A program made the position numbers and the translations under genes. DNA of 64,000 nucleotides from Acinetobacter pecorum. Lineage in GTDB: Bacteria; Pseudomonadota; Gammaproteobacteria; Pseudomonadales; Moraxellaceae. Below, one piece after another: positions 45,614 through 55,674 of the stretch. Position 1 is the first letter of the stretch; the number at the start of each line of letters is the position of its first letter. The stretch is from contig NZ_JACSPT010000005.1 of the NCBI RefSeq assembly GCF_014837015.1, forward strand, positions 122,930 through 186,929. Direction: 5' to 3'. Below the pieces are notes generated by a model that saw only the letters and a program-made list of their open reading frames with translations, ran no database searches and had not been told where the DNA came from.

Positions 45614-47608
45614 ATGTTTGAAAAGATTTTAATTGCCAACCGTGGTGAAATTGCCTGCCGTGTGATTCGTACAGCGAAGAAATTAGGTATCGCCACCGTT
45701 GCCGTCTATTCCGATGCCGATGCGCAGGCACAGCATGTCAAACTGGCCGATGAAGCGATCTATATTGGTGAATCGCCAGCTGCACAGAGTTATTTACAGA
45801 TTGATCGCATTATTCAGGCAGCAAAAACCACAGGCGCTCAGGCAATTCACCCGGGTTATGGTTTCCTGTCCGAAAATGACCAGTTTGCCTTGGCCTGTCA
45901 GGACAATAATATTGTGTTTATTGGTCCGCCAGTCGATGCCATTCTGGCAATGGGTCTGAAAGCCACATCTAAAGCCCTGATGGAAAAAGCCGGTGTGCCT
46001 TTAACCCCCGGCTATCATGGTACCAATCAGGATGCCGACTTCCTGAAACAACAGGCAGACAATATTGGCTATCCGGTACTGATCAAGGCCAGTGCTGGCG
46101 GTGGCGGTAAAGGCATGCGTCTGGTGGAACGCAGCGAAGATTTTCTTAGCTCGCTTGCTTCATGTAAGAGTGAAGCACGTTCAAGTTTTGGCAATGAAGA
46201 CGTTCTGATTGAACGCTATGTGATTCAGCCACGTCATATTGAAGTGCAGGTGTTTGGTGATACCCACGGCAATTATGTACATCTGTTCGAACGTGATTGC
46301 TCGGTACAGCGCCGTCACCAGAAAGTGCTGGAAGAAGCGCCTGCACCGAAAATGCCGGAAGACAAACTGGAGGCGATGCGTCAGGCGGCGATTGATGCTG
46401 CGCGTGCAGTGAACTATGTCGGTGCCGGTACAGTCGAGTTTATCGTGGAGCAAGACGGCACAGCTTACTTCATGGAAATGAACACCCGTCTTCAGGTTGA
46501 ACATCCAGTGACGGAAATGATTACCGGACAGGATCTGGTGGAATGGCAACTGCGCGTGGCCTTTGGTGAACCTTTACCGAAACAGCAGCATGAATTGCAG
46601 ATTCATGGACATGCACTCGAAGCCCGTGTCTATGCCGAAGAACCGGAAAAAGGCTTTATTCCTGCGATTGGTCAGATCAGCTACCTGCATTATCCGGAGC
46701 AAAGTGACTGTGTACGTGTCGATAGCGGTATTGTCGAAGGTGATGAAATCAGCACCTATTATGATCCGATGATTGCTAAACTGATTGTCTGGGGCAAAAA
46801 CCGTGAAGCAGCCTTGACCCAAATGCACCATGCACTGGGTCAGTTCCATGTTGATGGTCTGGGTAACAATATTGCTTTTCTAGATCGCCTGGTGCTGTGT
46901 GACTCGTTTAAAAATGCACATTTAGATACTGGCCTGATTCAGCGTGAAGAGGAATTCCTGCTCAAACCTTCTGCAGATATCAGTACCGAACTGGTGGTCA
47001 GTGCTGCACTGATTGAACTACTTTCACGTCAAGCACAGAATCCCGTTCCAAGCAATCTGGTGTGGCAGCAACAAGCATTCTGGCGTCTGAATCAGCAAAA
47101 TAGCCATACAGTGCAATTACAACGCAATGGCATCAACCTGAAAATTCAGTTCCGCACTCAGGATCAAGGTTTTGTTGCCAGCTATAACGGTCAGCAGCTA
47201 CAGGTTCAGGGTCAGCTCGTCGATGCCCATACTTTAGCGCTGCAACTGGCGGGTAAACAGCAAAAACTGGCTTTCAGCCAGACTGAGCAAGGCATTACCC
47301 TGTTCCAGAATGGTCAAAGCTATAAGTTCAGTTACCTGAAGTCTGATTTTGGTAATCAGGATGAACAAGGCACGGAAAATAATCTGATCGCGCCAATGCC
47401 AGGTGTCATTACCCAGGTGCTCGTGGCAGCCAATGACAAAGTCAAAAAAGATGATGTGCTGATGACGCTGGAAGCCATGAAGATCGAATATTCAATTCGT
47501 GCACCGCATGACGGCATCATCGCAAGTTCATATTTCCAGAAGGGTGATCAGGTTAAAGCTGGTGATGAACTGGTCGAATTCCAGCCACTGGCGGAGGAAG
47601 TGGCATGA
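45614..47608 (+). CDS. liuD: Methylcrotonyl-CoA carboxylase, biotin-carboxylase and carrier subunit
   Basis: 664 residues. The biotin carboxylase part has MFEKILIANRGEIACRV at the start, ATP-grasp glycine-rich loop KASAGGGGKGMR, and EMNTRLQVEHPVTEM. A linker domain of about 100 residues follows, then a biotinyl domain with EAMKIE, biotin on Lys623, 41 residues from the C-terminus. It carboxylates biotin with ATP and bicarbonate. The SD-like AAGGAT is close to ATG 45614. The stop overlaps the next start as ATGA. Confidence 0.96.
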   Translation: MFEKILIANRGEIACRVIRTAKKLGIATVAVYSDADAQAQHVKLADEAIYIGESPAAQSYLQIDRIIQAAKTTGAQAIHPGYGFLSENDQFALACQDNNIVFIGPPVDAILAMGLKATSKALMEKAGVPLTPGYHGTNQDADFLKQQADNIGYPVLIKASAGGGGKGMRLVERSEDFLSSLASCKSEARSSFGNEDVLIERYVIQPRHIEVQVFGDTHGNYVHLFERDCSVQRRHQKVLEEAPAPKMPEDKLEAMRQAAIDAARAVNYVGAGTVEFIVEQDGTAYFMEMNTRLQVEHPVTEMITGQDLVEWQLRVAFGEPLPKQQHELQIHGHALEARVYAEEPEKGFIPAIGQISYLHYPEQSDCVRVDSGIVEGDEISTYYDPMIAKLIVWGKNREAALTQMHHALGQFHVDGLGNNIAFLDRLVLCDSFKNAHLDTGLIQREEEFLLKPSADISTELVVSAALIELLSRQAQNPVPSNLVWQQQAFWRLNQQNSHTVQLQRNGINLKIQFRTQDQGFVASYNGQQLQVQGQLVDAHTLALQLAGKQQKLAFSQTEQGITLFQNGQSYKFSYLKSDFGNQDEQGTENNLIAPMPGVITQVLVAANDKVKKDDVLMTLEAMKIEYSIRAPHDGIIASSYFQKGDQVKAGDELVEFQPLAEEVA

Positions 47609-48507
47609 CGGATTTTGTCAAAATCGTAGAAGTCGGGCCACGCGATGGCCTGCAAAATGAAAAAACACCATTGACATTGGATGACCGGAAAAACCTGATT
47701 CTAGACCTGATGAAAACCGGTCTGCAGTCCATCGAAGTTGGTTCCTGCGTTTCAGCCAAATGGGTACCGCAAATGGCAGACAGTGATGTGCTCTTTGCCA
47801 GCCTACCTCAAGATCCGAATATTCAGTTCAGTCTGCTGACCCCAAATCTGAAAGGTTTTGAATCGGCACTGGCTGTAGGTTGCAAGGAAGTGGCGGTATT
47901 TACCGCTGCTTCTGAAAGCTTTACCCGCAAAAACATCAATTGCTCGATTGATGAAAGCTTCGAGAAGTTTGCCGATGTCATGGCAGCCGCCAAAGCCAAT
48001 GACATTAAGGTGCGCGGCTATGTCTCCTGCATGGTGGACTGTCCTTATGAAGGTGCCATTGATCCGAAACAGGTGGTCAAAGTCACCCAGCGTTTGCTGG
48101 AGATGGGCTGCTACGAAGTGTCATTGGGTGAAACCATTGGTACAGCAACACCGGATCGGGTGAAAAATGTCTGGGAGGCTTGTCTGGCTGAACTTGATGC
48201 TAAAGTTTTGGCAGGCCATTTTCATAATACTTACGGCATGGCGATTGCGAATATCTACCAGTCGCTATTACAAGGCATTCGCGTATTTGATTCATCCATT
48301 GCAGGCTTAGGTGGCTGCCCTTATGCCAAAGGGGCTTCAGGCAATGTTTCAACTGAAGACCTGTATTACCTGCTCTCGAATATGGGCTTTGAAACCGGTA
48401 TTCAGCTGGACGCCTTGATGCAGGCCAGCCGTAATATCAGTGAAGTCTTGCAGCGCAACAATCCATCCAATTATGCCAATGCCTATTGGCAAAAAGCCTG
48501 TGCTTGA
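47605..48507 (+). CDS. liuE: Hydroxymethylglutaryl-CoA lyase
   Basis: 300 residues, a TIM-barrel lyase that splits HMG-CoA to acetyl-CoA and acetoacetate, ending leucine breakdown. The start VEVGPRDGLQNEK carries the metal-binding aspartate and catalytic arginine; the metal-binding HFHNTYGMA and the active-site cysteine loop GLGGCPYAKGASGNVSTED close the site. The ATG overlaps the liuD stop by 4 bp, so translation is coupled. A 93-bp gap separates it from the CoA-transferase genes. Confidence 0.96.
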   Translation: MTDFVKIVEVGPRDGLQNEKTPLTLDDRKNLILDLMKTGLQSIEVGSCVSAKWVPQMADSDVLFASLPQDPNIQFSLLTPNLKGFESALAVGCKEVAVFTAASESFTRKNINCSIDESFEKFADVMAAAKANDIKVRGYVSCMVDCPYEGAIDPKQVVKVTQRLLEMGCYEVSLGETIGTATPDRVKNVWEACLAELDAKVLAGHFHNTYGMAIANIYQSLLQGIRVFDSSIAGLGGCPYAKGASGNVSTEDLYYLLSNMGFETGIQLDALMQASRNISEVLQRNNPSNYANAYWQKACA

Positions 48508-48600
48508 AAATAAACTTGCTTGAGCAAAATACTCTCAAGCAAGCCATAAGGATATAAACAGCAGATTGACGTCTGCTACAACAATAATAGAGGTGACAAG

Positions 48601-49305
48601 ATGTCAAACAAGGTTTATGACAGCGCTCAATCCGCCTTAAAGGATGTGGTGCAAGATGGTCATACCCTGGCCGTTGGTGGTTTTGGTTTATGCGGTATTC
48701 CAGAAGCTTTGATCGTAGCTTTAAAAGAAACAGGTGCTAAACAACTCACCTGTATTTCCAACAATGCCGGCGTAGACGGCTTCGGTCTCGGACTTCTGCT
48801 GGAAACCAAACAGATTAAAAAAATGATTTCATCTTATGTCGGTGAAAATAAGGAATTCGAACGTCAATATTTAAATGGCGAACTGGAAGTTGAGCTGACC
48901 CCACAGGGTACACTGGCAGAAAAATTGCGTGCTGGCGGTGCCGGTATTCCGGCTTTTTATACGGCGACGGGTGTCGGAACCGTGATCGCTGAAGGTAAGG
49001 ATGTCCGTGAATTTAATGGCAAGTCTTACATTCTGGAAGAATCTTTAACTGCCGATGTGGCGCTAGTCAAAGCCTATAAGGCAGATAAAGCTGGCAACCT
49101 GATTTTCCGTAAAACCGCCCAAAACTTTAATCCGGTCTGTGCCATGGCGGGTAAAGTCACCATTGCTGAAGTTGAAGAAATTGTCGAAATTGGCGTGCTG
49201 GATCCGGATGAAATCCATCTTCCTGGAATTTATGTGAACCGGATTGTACTGAATACCCAACCGGAAAAACGCATTGAACAGATGACTTTAAAGGCGGAGG
49301 CTTGA
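48601..49305 (+). CDS. scoA: 3-oxoacid CoA-transferase subunit A
   Basis: 234 residues of the family I CoA-transferase alpha subunit. The glycine-rich [13 protein letters not shown] near 22-34 is the oxyanion-forming signature, and [12 protein letters not shown] and the [17 protein letters not shown] segment follow. With subunit B it would transfer CoA from succinyl-CoA to acetoacetate, capturing the acetoacetate made by HMG-CoA lyase. AGAGGTGA precedes ATG 48601. The donor (succinyl- or acetyl-CoA) cannot be told by eye. Confidence 0.93.
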   Translation: MSNKVYDSAQSALKDVVQDGHTLAVGGFGLCGIPEALIVALKETGAKQLTCISNNAGVDGFGLGLLLETKQIKKMISSYVGENKEFERQYLNGELEVELTPQGTLAEKLRAGGAGIPAFYTATGVGTVIAEGKDVREFNGKSYILEESLTADVALVKAYKADKAGNLIFRKTAQNFNPVCAMAGKVTIAEVEEIVEIGVLDPDEIHLPGIYVNRIVLNTQPEKRIEQMTLKAEA

Positions 49306-49307
49306 TC

Positions 49308-49946
49308 ATGGCTTGGACACGTAATCAAATGGCGCAGCGCGCAGCACAAGAGCTTGAAGATGGTTTCTATGTCAATTTAGGGATTGGCCTGCCGACGCTA
49401 GTCGCGAATTATATTCCGGAAAATATCAATGTCTGGCTGCAGTCGGAAAATGGTTTGCTGGGGATTGGCGAATTTCCAACCGAGGAGACTATCGATGCCG
49501 ACCTGATCAATGCCGGTAAACAGACGGTCACAGCGCGTAAAGGTGCTTCATTTTTCTCAAGTGCCGATTCCTTTGCCATGATCCGTGGCGGTCATGTCAA
49601 TATTGCCATTCTGGGGGCGATGGAAGTGTCTGAAACTGGTGATCTGGCCAACTGGATGATTCCGGGCAAAAAGGTCAAAGGCATGGGTGGTGCCATGGAT
49701 CTGGTCGCGGGTGTACAAAAGGTCGTGGTCTTGATGGAACACTGCGCCAAAGATGGTACACCGAAGATTGTACCGCAATGTAGCCTGCCCCTTACCGGCC
49801 AAGCTGTGGTGAACCGGATTATTACCGACCTCGGTGTACTGGATGTTACTCCTGATGGAATTCGACTGGTTGAACTGGCACCAGAGGTAAGTTTTGAAGA
49901 GATTCAAAAAGTCACTGGGGTAGCGCTACTACGTAACGCTGCCTGA
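49308..49946 (+). CDS. scoB: 3-oxoacid CoA-transferase subunit B
   Basis: 212 residues from ATG 49308, which has GGCGGAGG placed 8 bp before it; a TTG at 49302 is in frame but lies inside the scoA stop region. Catalytic Glu47 is in LQSENGLLG, which forms the glutamyl-CoA intermediate. [12 protein letters not shown] and [19 protein letters not shown] are typical of the beta subunit. It follows scoA with a 2-bp gap and is closed by a strong terminator. Confidence 0.94.
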   Translation: MAWTRNQMAQRAAQELEDGFYVNLGIGLPTLVANYIPENINVWLQSENGLLGIGEFPTEETIDADLINAGKQTVTARKGASFFSSADSFAMIRGGHVNIAILGAMEVSETGDLANWMIPGKKVKGMGGAMDLVAGVQKVVVLMEHCAKDGTPKIVPQCSLPLTGQAVVNRIITDLGVLDVTPDGIRLVELAPEVSFEEIQKVTGVALLRNAA

Positions 49947-49953
49947 TCTAGCC

Positions 49954-49988
49954 AGCCCTTAAGAATAAAATTTCTTAAGGGCTTTTTT
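49954..49988 (+). terminator. Terminator after scoB
   Basis: AGCCCTTAAGAA/TTCTTAAGGGCT hairpin, 12-bp perfect stem with a TAAAAT loop and a T-run, 7 bp after the scoB stop. It splits the transporter gene from the operon, or allows only partial read-through. Confidence 0.93.
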
Positions 49989-50042
49989 ATATATAGCTGC
50001 TTCATTTCAAAATAATAATTGCAGAATAAATGGATTTTAATC

Positions 50043-51455
50043 ATGCAAACTCAACAAAATATTTTGCAGCGCTTCGCCATGCGCGTCAGCGACTGGTCTG
50101 AAAAATGGTTTCCGGATTCTTATATTTTTGCCCTACTCGGTGTCATCATTGTGGCGATTGCCGCCATCGGAATTGGTGCACCGGCACAGGATGTCGCGAT
50201 TTCCTTTGGAGACGGCTTCTGGAGCTTGATTCCCTTTACCTTGCAGATGTGCATGCTGATCGTGGTCGGTTATGTGGTTTCCGTATCCAAGCCTGTCCAG
50301 CTGCTGATCCAGAAAATAGCACGCTTGCCGCATTCCGGTCGTGGTGCGATTGTCCTGGTCGCCACGGTCAGCCTGTTAATTTCCCTGATTAACTGGGCCA
50401 TGAGTACTGTACTGACTGCACTTCTAGTGATTGCACTGGCACAGCGTAAAGAGCTTAACATGGATTACCGCGCTGCTGCGGCTGCCGCGATTATCGGGAT
50501 GGGTGCGACCTGGGCACTGGGCATCAGTTCTTCAGCTGCACAGTTACAGGCCAATAAAAGCAGTCTGCCTGAACCGATTTATAACCTGACGGGCGTGATT
50601 CCATTTACCGAGACTATTTTCCTGCCGCAATCCATGATCATGACGGCGGTACTGATTGTAGCTTCAATCGCAATTGCTTACTGGTCAGCACCTAAAGGCT
50701 CTGACATTAAAACCATTGAACACTTCCCGATTCAGATTGAAGAAGAAAAACCGGAAGTATCTGCCGAAAAAAGACCGGGGGATTGGCTGGAAAATTCACC
50801 CATTTTAAGCATTTTGATCGTGATTCTGGGCGCAGTCTGGATGTTTAACGAATTTTCCAAAAGTAATCCGATTCTGGCCATTTCCAGCTTAAATACCTAT
50901 AACTTTATCTTTCTGATTTTGGGCGTGGCCTTGCACGGTACACCACGAAATTTCCTGAATGCAGTCTCCAAGGCTGTTCCGGCTATTTCAGGAGTACTGA
51001 TCCAGTTTCCGTTGTATGGCAGTATTGCCTTTATGATGACCAATGCGCTAAATCCGGCCGATCTGTCATTGTCACATTATATTGCCGAATTTTTCGTTTC
51101 GATTGCTTCTCCGGAAACCTTTGCCATCGTGATGGGACTTTATTCAGCAATTCTGGGCTTCTTTATTCCATCCGGTGGAGGCAAATGGATTATCGAAGCA
51201 CCCTATGTGATGCAGGCAGCACATGACCTGAAAGTGCATCTGGGCTGGTCGGTGCAGATTTATAATGCGGCAGAAGCCTTGCCTAATCTGATTAACCCTT
51301 TCTTTATGCTGCCGATGCTCGGTATCCTGAAATTAAAAGCCAAAGATGTGATTGGATTTACGGTTACCCAGCTGATTTTCCATCTGCCTTTGGTACTGTT
51401 CCTGCTCTGGTTCCTGGGAAGAACCCTGACCTATAGCCCGCCAGTATTTTCTTAA
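50043..51455 (+). CDS. atoE: AtoE-type short-chain fatty acid transporter
   Basis: 470 residues from ATG 50043 (an earlier TTG at 50019 is less likely). Multiple hydrophobic segments, about 10-12, and the family motif runs WFPDSYIFALLGVIIVAI, SLINWAMSTVLTALLV and FFIPSGGGKWIIEAPYVM mark the AtoE/TIGR00366 family, which carries short-chain fatty acids such as acetoacetate or butyrate across the inner membrane. Placement next to scoAB supports acetoacetate as the substrate. Confidence 0.88.
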   Translation: MQTQQNILQRFAMRVSDWSEKWFPDSYIFALLGVIIVAIAAIGIGAPAQDVAISFGDGFWSLIPFTLQMCMLIVVGYVVSVSKPVQLLIQKIARLPHSGRGAIVLVATVSLLISLINWAMSTVLTALLVIALAQRKELNMDYRAAAAAAIIGMGATWALGISSSAAQLQANKSSLPEPIYNLTGVIPFTETIFLPQSMIMTAVLIVASIAIAYWSAPKGSDIKTIEHFPIQIEEEKPEVSAEKRPGDWLENSPILSILIVILGAVWMFNEFSKSNPILAISSLNTYNFIFLILGVALHGTPRNFLNAVSKAVPAISGVLIQFPLYGSIAFMMTNALNPADLSLSHYIAEFFVSIASPETFAIVMGLYSAILGFFIPSGGGKWIIEAPYVMQAAHDLKVHLGWSVQIYNAAEALPNLINPFFMLPMLGILKLKAKDVIGFTVTQLIFHLPLVLFLLWFLGRTLTYSPPVFS

Positions 51456-51466
51456 TTTAAGATAAT

Positions 51467-51494
51467 AAAAAAGGACGAAAATTCGTCCTTTTTT
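51467..51494. terminator. Bidirectional terminator between atoE and the OmpA-family gene
   Basis: AAAAAAGGACGAA/TTCGTCCTTTTTT hairpin with a 2-nt apex, symmetrical tails, lying between two converging stops. Confidence 0.93.
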
Positions 51495-51509
51495 ATTTAG
51501 GCCGCTCTG

Positions 51510-52997
51510 TTAATTTCCTGTCTTCTCCACCACACCTTCATCATCTACTTCACGTACCACTCCCGTTTCAGTATTCACGACTTCAAAGGTCACGCGACGG
51601 TTCTGGAACTGCCCGGCAGGTGTGGCATTAGGTTCAACTGGCTGATCCGCTCCCATGCCAACTGCCTGTAACTGTGCAGGATCGACGCCTTGTTGAACGA
51701 GGTAGTCGGTCACCGCTTGGGCACGTTGCACAGACAGTGCCTTATTCTCTGCTTCGCTGCCTTGAGCATCAGCATGTCCTTTAACTTTCAGGATAACTTG
51801 TGGTGCACGTTGCAATAATGCAGCAGCCTGATCCAGCACCAATTTATTGACCTCTGGAACTTCGGTAGAGGCTGTATCAAAATTGATAATCTGTAAATTA
51901 AGTGCAGTCGCTACATCCAATGCTTTAACATCGTCCTCCTTAATGCTAGCCAGAGCCTGTTCTGCTTCACTGTTGGCAGTACTGATTATCTCACTGTTAT
52001 TTAGAGGCTGTTGAGTCACTACCGTAACATTTTTTGCGAGACTACGAATTTGTGCTGCCAGACGCTCAGCTTCAGCATTGGTTGCTGCACGCACCAAAAC
52101 CTGATTGCCCACCCAGTCCAGTGATACATTTGGCATTCCCTGGATTGCTCTCAAAACAGTCGGAATAGTATCCTGATCGGTGAATTCTGAATGATAGGCA
52201 TCACTACTCAACGTACCGCAACCAATATTATAATTAAAAATCTGTTTAATCTCGTTTTGCAGAATTTCCATATATTGCGGATTATTCAACCCTATCTGGC
52301 AACTTATAATTTCACCATTGCTGCCTGTACTCAATTGCAAAGAAGCAGGTTGGGCGGCTACAGCTTCACTAGCCACCTGACCGTCCTGACCGGCTTGTGG
52401 ATCATCATCATGCATACAGCTACGAATAAAAAACAGGGTTAAGGCCGCCAGAATCAGAAAAATGATAACGGGCCATAAAAAGCTTGTTTTTCTCTCTTCC
52501 TGAACCACAATGATAGGTTCAGCTTCAAGCACAGGTTCTTGATTTAAACTGTGCCCCGCCAAGGGGGAAACACCAAGCGCTGCCAGAATGGGCCCAGCCC
52601 AAACAGGCAAGGCGCGCTGAATCGAATCGGCATGAGTTTCAAGCAAATGGCTAATGGCTTCCTGACTTGAAGCCCCTGCTTCAGTCTGTAAGAAATTCAT
52701 GGTCGGTACAATTGACCGATTCAGGGTGTGTTCTATTTCTTCTTGTGGTGCACTCTGATCAAGTTGATCCAGAAACTGCTGCTTTAATGCCGGATTTGCA
52801 TTGAATAATTCATGAATCTTTGGATTGAGTTGCTGACCAAGAATCTCGATCCAGGCGGGACGAGCACGTAATATACTTAAAAATACGGGATAGAACTGCG
52901 CCAAAGCTTGATCTTTGGCAAATAAATGCTCTGTTTCACCTTGAAGAACAATCGCCGTAACATCACTTTTTAAGCGTTCTATAAAGTCTATATTCAT
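51510..52997 (-). CDS. OmpA-family protein with inner-membrane anchor
   Basis: 495 residues from ATG 52997 (an ATG at 53009 is in frame, but a GGTGA box sits just before 52997). The first ~170 residues are cytosolic-looking and helical, then one membrane helix (about 172-192, VIIFLILAALTLFF), an acidic linker, two short BON-like repeats with Gln/Asn-rich turns, and a C-terminal OmpA-like peptidoglycan-binding domain with VKGHADAQGSEAEN and NRRVTFEV. It would tether the inner membrane to peptidoglycan. Unlike OmpA it has no beta-barrel or cleavable signal. Confidence 0.85.
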   Translation of the reverse strand: MNIDFIERLKSDVTAIVLQGETEHLFAKDQALAQFYPVFLSILRARPAWIEILGQQLNPKIHELFNANPALKQQFLDQLDQSAPQEEIEHTLNRSIVPTMNFLQTEAGASSQEAISHLLETHADSIQRALPVWAGPILAALGVSPLAGHSLNQEPVLEAEPIIVVQEERKTSFLWPVIIFLILAALTLFFIRSCMHDDDPQAGQDGQVASEAVAAQPASLQLSTGSNGEIISCQIGLNNPQYMEILQNEIKQIFNYNIGCGTLSSDAYHSEFTDQDTIPTVLRAIQGMPNVSLDWVGNQVLVRAATNAEAERLAAQIRSLAKNVTVVTQQPLNNSEIISTANSEAEQALASIKEDDVKALDVATALNLQIINFDTASTEVPEVNKLVLDQAAALLQRAPQVILKVKGHADAQGSEAENKALSVQRAQAVTDYLVQQGVDPAQLQAVGMGADQPVEPNATPAGQFQNRRVTFEVVNTETGVVREVDDEGVVEKTGN

Positions 52998-53150
52998 AAT
53001 CGTCACCATTCTTTTGATTTTTCTAATGTTTAATATTTAAGCAGTGTAACGATCCCTATTTTTTGAAAATGTAAATAATTGTATGAATATCATAAAGTTT
53101 CACTATTTTTGTTAGTGTGGCATTTCGCCAATACAATTTAAAAAATAAAA

Positions 53151-53173
53151 AAAGCCAGCCGAAGCTGACTTTT
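53151..53173 (-). terminator. Terminator of the pyrB-pyrC' pair
   Basis: On the minus strand AAAGTCAGC pairs with GCTGGCTTT (one G-U pair) around a TTCG tetraloop, then a long T-run; 17 bp after the stop. Confidence 0.85.
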
Positions 53174-53189
53174 ATAAAGTTGGTCTTAC

Positions 53190-54425
53190 TTAAGCAACAT
53201 AAGTTTGAATCACTTTACCTAGCACTTTTTGATTGATTAACGGTGTATTCTTACCTTGTGACACGATGCTTTCTTTATCCAGGGTCCATTCCAGTTCCGG
53301 ATCTAGCAGCACCCAACCTGATTCATTTACCCAGCGATCTGCCATTTGTGCAACACGAGCCGGAGCCAAGGTTACTTTTTCTACCCATTCCAGTGGAGTT
53401 AACAACCCCTCACGAATCAGTTGCAGACCAAAAGGCACATAGGTATCAAAAGCAGTGAATCCTGGTTGCGTTTCCGCAAATGGCGCCATTTTCGCAGAGC
53501 TGCTCAGCGGTTCATGATGAGTGCAGATGGCATCAATCACACCGGATTTTACTCCCTGACGCAGCAATTCTTTATCCTGTTCTGAACGAAGCGGCGGACG
53601 CACATGTGCAAGAGAGTTAAAACCGTCAATCAAATGATCGGTCAGATGCAGCTGGTGCATAGCCACATCACAGGTCACCGGCAAACCTTTTTCCTTGGCA
53701 ATACGGATCAATTCGACAGATGCACCACAAGACAACAGACCGAAGTGTGCACGTACATGGGTGGCTTCAATCATGAGCAAGTATTTGGCGATTGCCACGG
53801 TTTCAGCCAGTGCCGGAATCATTGGCAAGCCCTGACGTGAGGCAATAAAACCTTCATGCACGCAGCCATCTTTGGCAATTTGTGGTTCTTCAGCATAGAA
53901 CACCACCGTCAGGTCTAAACCCGCGGCATATTCAAGTGTACGCAGGACTACATCATCATTGGCAAACGGCGCACTGGCATTGGATACGGCACTACAACCA
54001 CCTTTTTTCAGACCCGCCATATTTGCCGGCTGTTGACCATTTAAACCTTGGGTTTGCGCACCAATTACCTGCAAATAGATCCCGCCATCCAGCATGGCTT
54101 TTTCAACCAGGCCGTGAATCAGCGCACCATTGTCTTGAACAATCGGTTTTGAATCTGGTGGGGTAAATACATGCAGGATACCGTTAGCTCGTGCTGCCTT
54201 ACCTTCCGACTTTAAAGTCCCATGTTGCTGCTGGCCTGGCTCACGTAGACGTGCACACAGGTCAACCATAGTTGGCATCAGCCATTTACCTTGACCATCA
54301 AGGGTCTCAGTAACGTCTGAGGATGCCTCTACACGCTTACCATTTTCGAGATAAACCGTTTCGATCGAATCTGTTTTTGCAATTGGGTCGAGAACACGGA
54401 CATTTTCAATTTTTACAATAGACAT
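53190..54425 (-). CDS. pyrC': Dihydroorotase-like protein PyrC' without zinc ligands
   Basis: 411 residues of the dihydroorotase fold. Active enzymes have D-x-H-x-H-L-R-E-P-G; here residues 55-64 read DLCARLREPG, so both zinc-binding histidines are replaced (Cys57, Arg59). A later ligand position is also altered: CTHHEPLSSSAKMAPF. This fits the non-catalytic PyrC' (PyrX) of pseudomonads, which is needed for assembly of aspartate transcarbamoylase. It follows pyrB by 10 bp, as in those organisms. A true PyrC must be elsewhere on the chromosome. Confidence 0.93.
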   Translation of the reverse strand: MSIVKIENVRVLDPIAKTDSIETVYLENGKRVEASSDVTETLDGQGKWLMPTMVDLCARLREPGQQQHGTLKSEGKAARANGILHVFTPPDSKPIVQDNGALIHGLVEKAMLDGGIYLQVIGAQTQGLNGQQPANMAGLKKGGCSAVSNASAPFANDDVVLRTLEYAAGLDLTVVFYAEEPQIAKDGCVHEGFIASRQGLPMIPALAETVAIAKYLLMIEATHVRAHFGLLSCGASVELIRIAKEKGLPVTCDVAMHQLHLTDHLIDGFNSLAHVRPPLRSEQDKELLRQGVKSGVIDAICTHHEPLSSSAKMAPFAETQPGFTAFDTYVPFGLQLIREGLLTPLEWVEKVTLAPARVAQMADRWVNESGWVLLDPELEWTLDKESIVSQGKNTPLINQKVLGKVIQTYVA

Positions 54426-54435
54426 GACTTATTCC

Positions 54436-55452
54436 TTATACCGCAATCGCTTCAATCAAACCCTGTTCCTGTAACTGACCCTGCATCGCCAGTGCCAGTA
54501 CTGCCATACGCACTGCAATACCATTGGTCACCTGATGCAGAATCACCGACTGTGAGCCATCTGCAATGCTGGAATCAATTTCCACCCCACGGTTCATTGG
54601 TCCTGGATGCATCACGATACAATCCGGCTTGGCCATCGCAAGACGTTCTTTGTTCAGACCATACATTTTGTAAAACTCGGCTTGCGAGGCAAGTGCTGGA
54701 GAATCAATCCGCTCGTTTTGAATACGTAGCGTAATAATCACGTCGCAGTCTTTAATGCCCTCTTCCATCTTGTTAAACAGACGAACACCATCGCCATATT
54801 CTTCAAAGCCTAATGGCAACAAAGTATTGGGTGCAATCACCCGGATATCTTGACAACCCAAAGTTTGCAAGGCTGCCACGTCTGAACGTGCCACACGCGA
54901 ATGCTTGATATCGCCAATAATAGCGATCGACATTTCTTCGAATTTTTTATTGGTTTCACGGCGAATGGTCAGCATGTCCAGCATGGCTTGCGTCGGATGC
55001 GCATGACGGCCATCACCGGCGTTAATAATGGCAACGTCTGGGCAGACATCTTTGGCAATAAAATGTGCTGCTCCAGAAGATGAATGACGTACCACGAAAA
55101 TATCGGCCGCCATGGCTTCCAGATTCCATAAAGTGTCACGCAGGGTTTCACCTTTAGAGGTACTCGAACGGGCAATATCGATATTGAGAACGTTGGCAGA
55201 AAGGCGCTTGGCAGCGGCTTCAAAGGTGGTTCGGGTACGGGTAGAATTTTCGAAGAACAGGTTCATCACCGTTTTGCCTTCCAGCAAATTATTGGTGATC
55301 AGCTGATTTTGGTCATTAAAAAAGGACTGTGCAGTGTCCAATATTTTTGTCAGGGTTTCTTTAGAAAGACCTTCGATGGTCAAGAAGTGTTTTAGATTAC
55401 CTTCTTTATTGAGTTGAATCTGGCTCGGTGTATGCAATGCCGCCAAGTGCAT
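54436..55452 (-). CDS. pyrB: Aspartate carbamoyltransferase catalytic subunit
   Basis: 338 residues. It condenses aspartate with carbamoyl phosphate, the committed step of pyrimidine synthesis. The carbamoyl-phosphate motif STRTR is at 70-74, the HPTQA motif near 160, and [10 protein letters not shown] near 290. An N-terminal extension of about 25 residues before FLTIEGLS is typical of the pseudomonad-type enzyme that forms a complex with PyrC' rather than using PyrI. The gene is divergent from the next small gene by 220 bp and co-transcribed with pyrC'. Confidence 0.97.
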   Translation of the reverse strand: MHLAALHTPSQIQLNKEGNLKHFLTIEGLSKETLTKILDTAQSFFNDQNQLITNNLLEGKTVMNLFFENSTRTRTTFEAAAKRLSANVLNIDIARSSTSKGETLRDTLWNLEAMAADIFVVRHSSSGAAHFIAKDVCPDVAIINAGDGRHAHPTQAMLDMLTIRRETNKKFEEMSIAIIGDIKHSRVARSDVAALQTLGCQDIRVIAPNTLLPLGFEEYGDGVRLFNKMEEGIKDCDVIITLRIQNERIDSPALASQAEFYKMYGLNKERLAMAKPDCIVMHPGPMNRGVEIDSSIADGSQSVILHQVTNGIAVRMAVLALAMQGQLQEQGLIEAIAV

Positions 55453-55674
55453 GAGAGATTCCTTATGCGTTAAGTCAACATATTATACAGAGATTGGCGA
55501 ATTTTTATAGTTGAGCACGTTGCTACTTGTACAAAAAGCATCTGAACAATAAAAACAGAAAATCAGATTCATCTTTATTTTTTCAACAAGATAATTTAAC
55601 CCGATTTACATCCTGCTGATTTTAAATATTAAAAAATGGGTGCTTCAGTCTGGAGCATTCACACCCTCTCCTGT

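Noticed and set aside
45614..47608. Idea that the liuD product is pyruvate or acetyl-CoA carboxylase
   Set aside because: The gene sits among isovaleryl-CoA dehydrogenase, carboxyltransferase and HMG-CoA lyase genes and carries biotin carboxylase plus carrier in one chain, which fits methylcrotonyl-CoA carboxylase.
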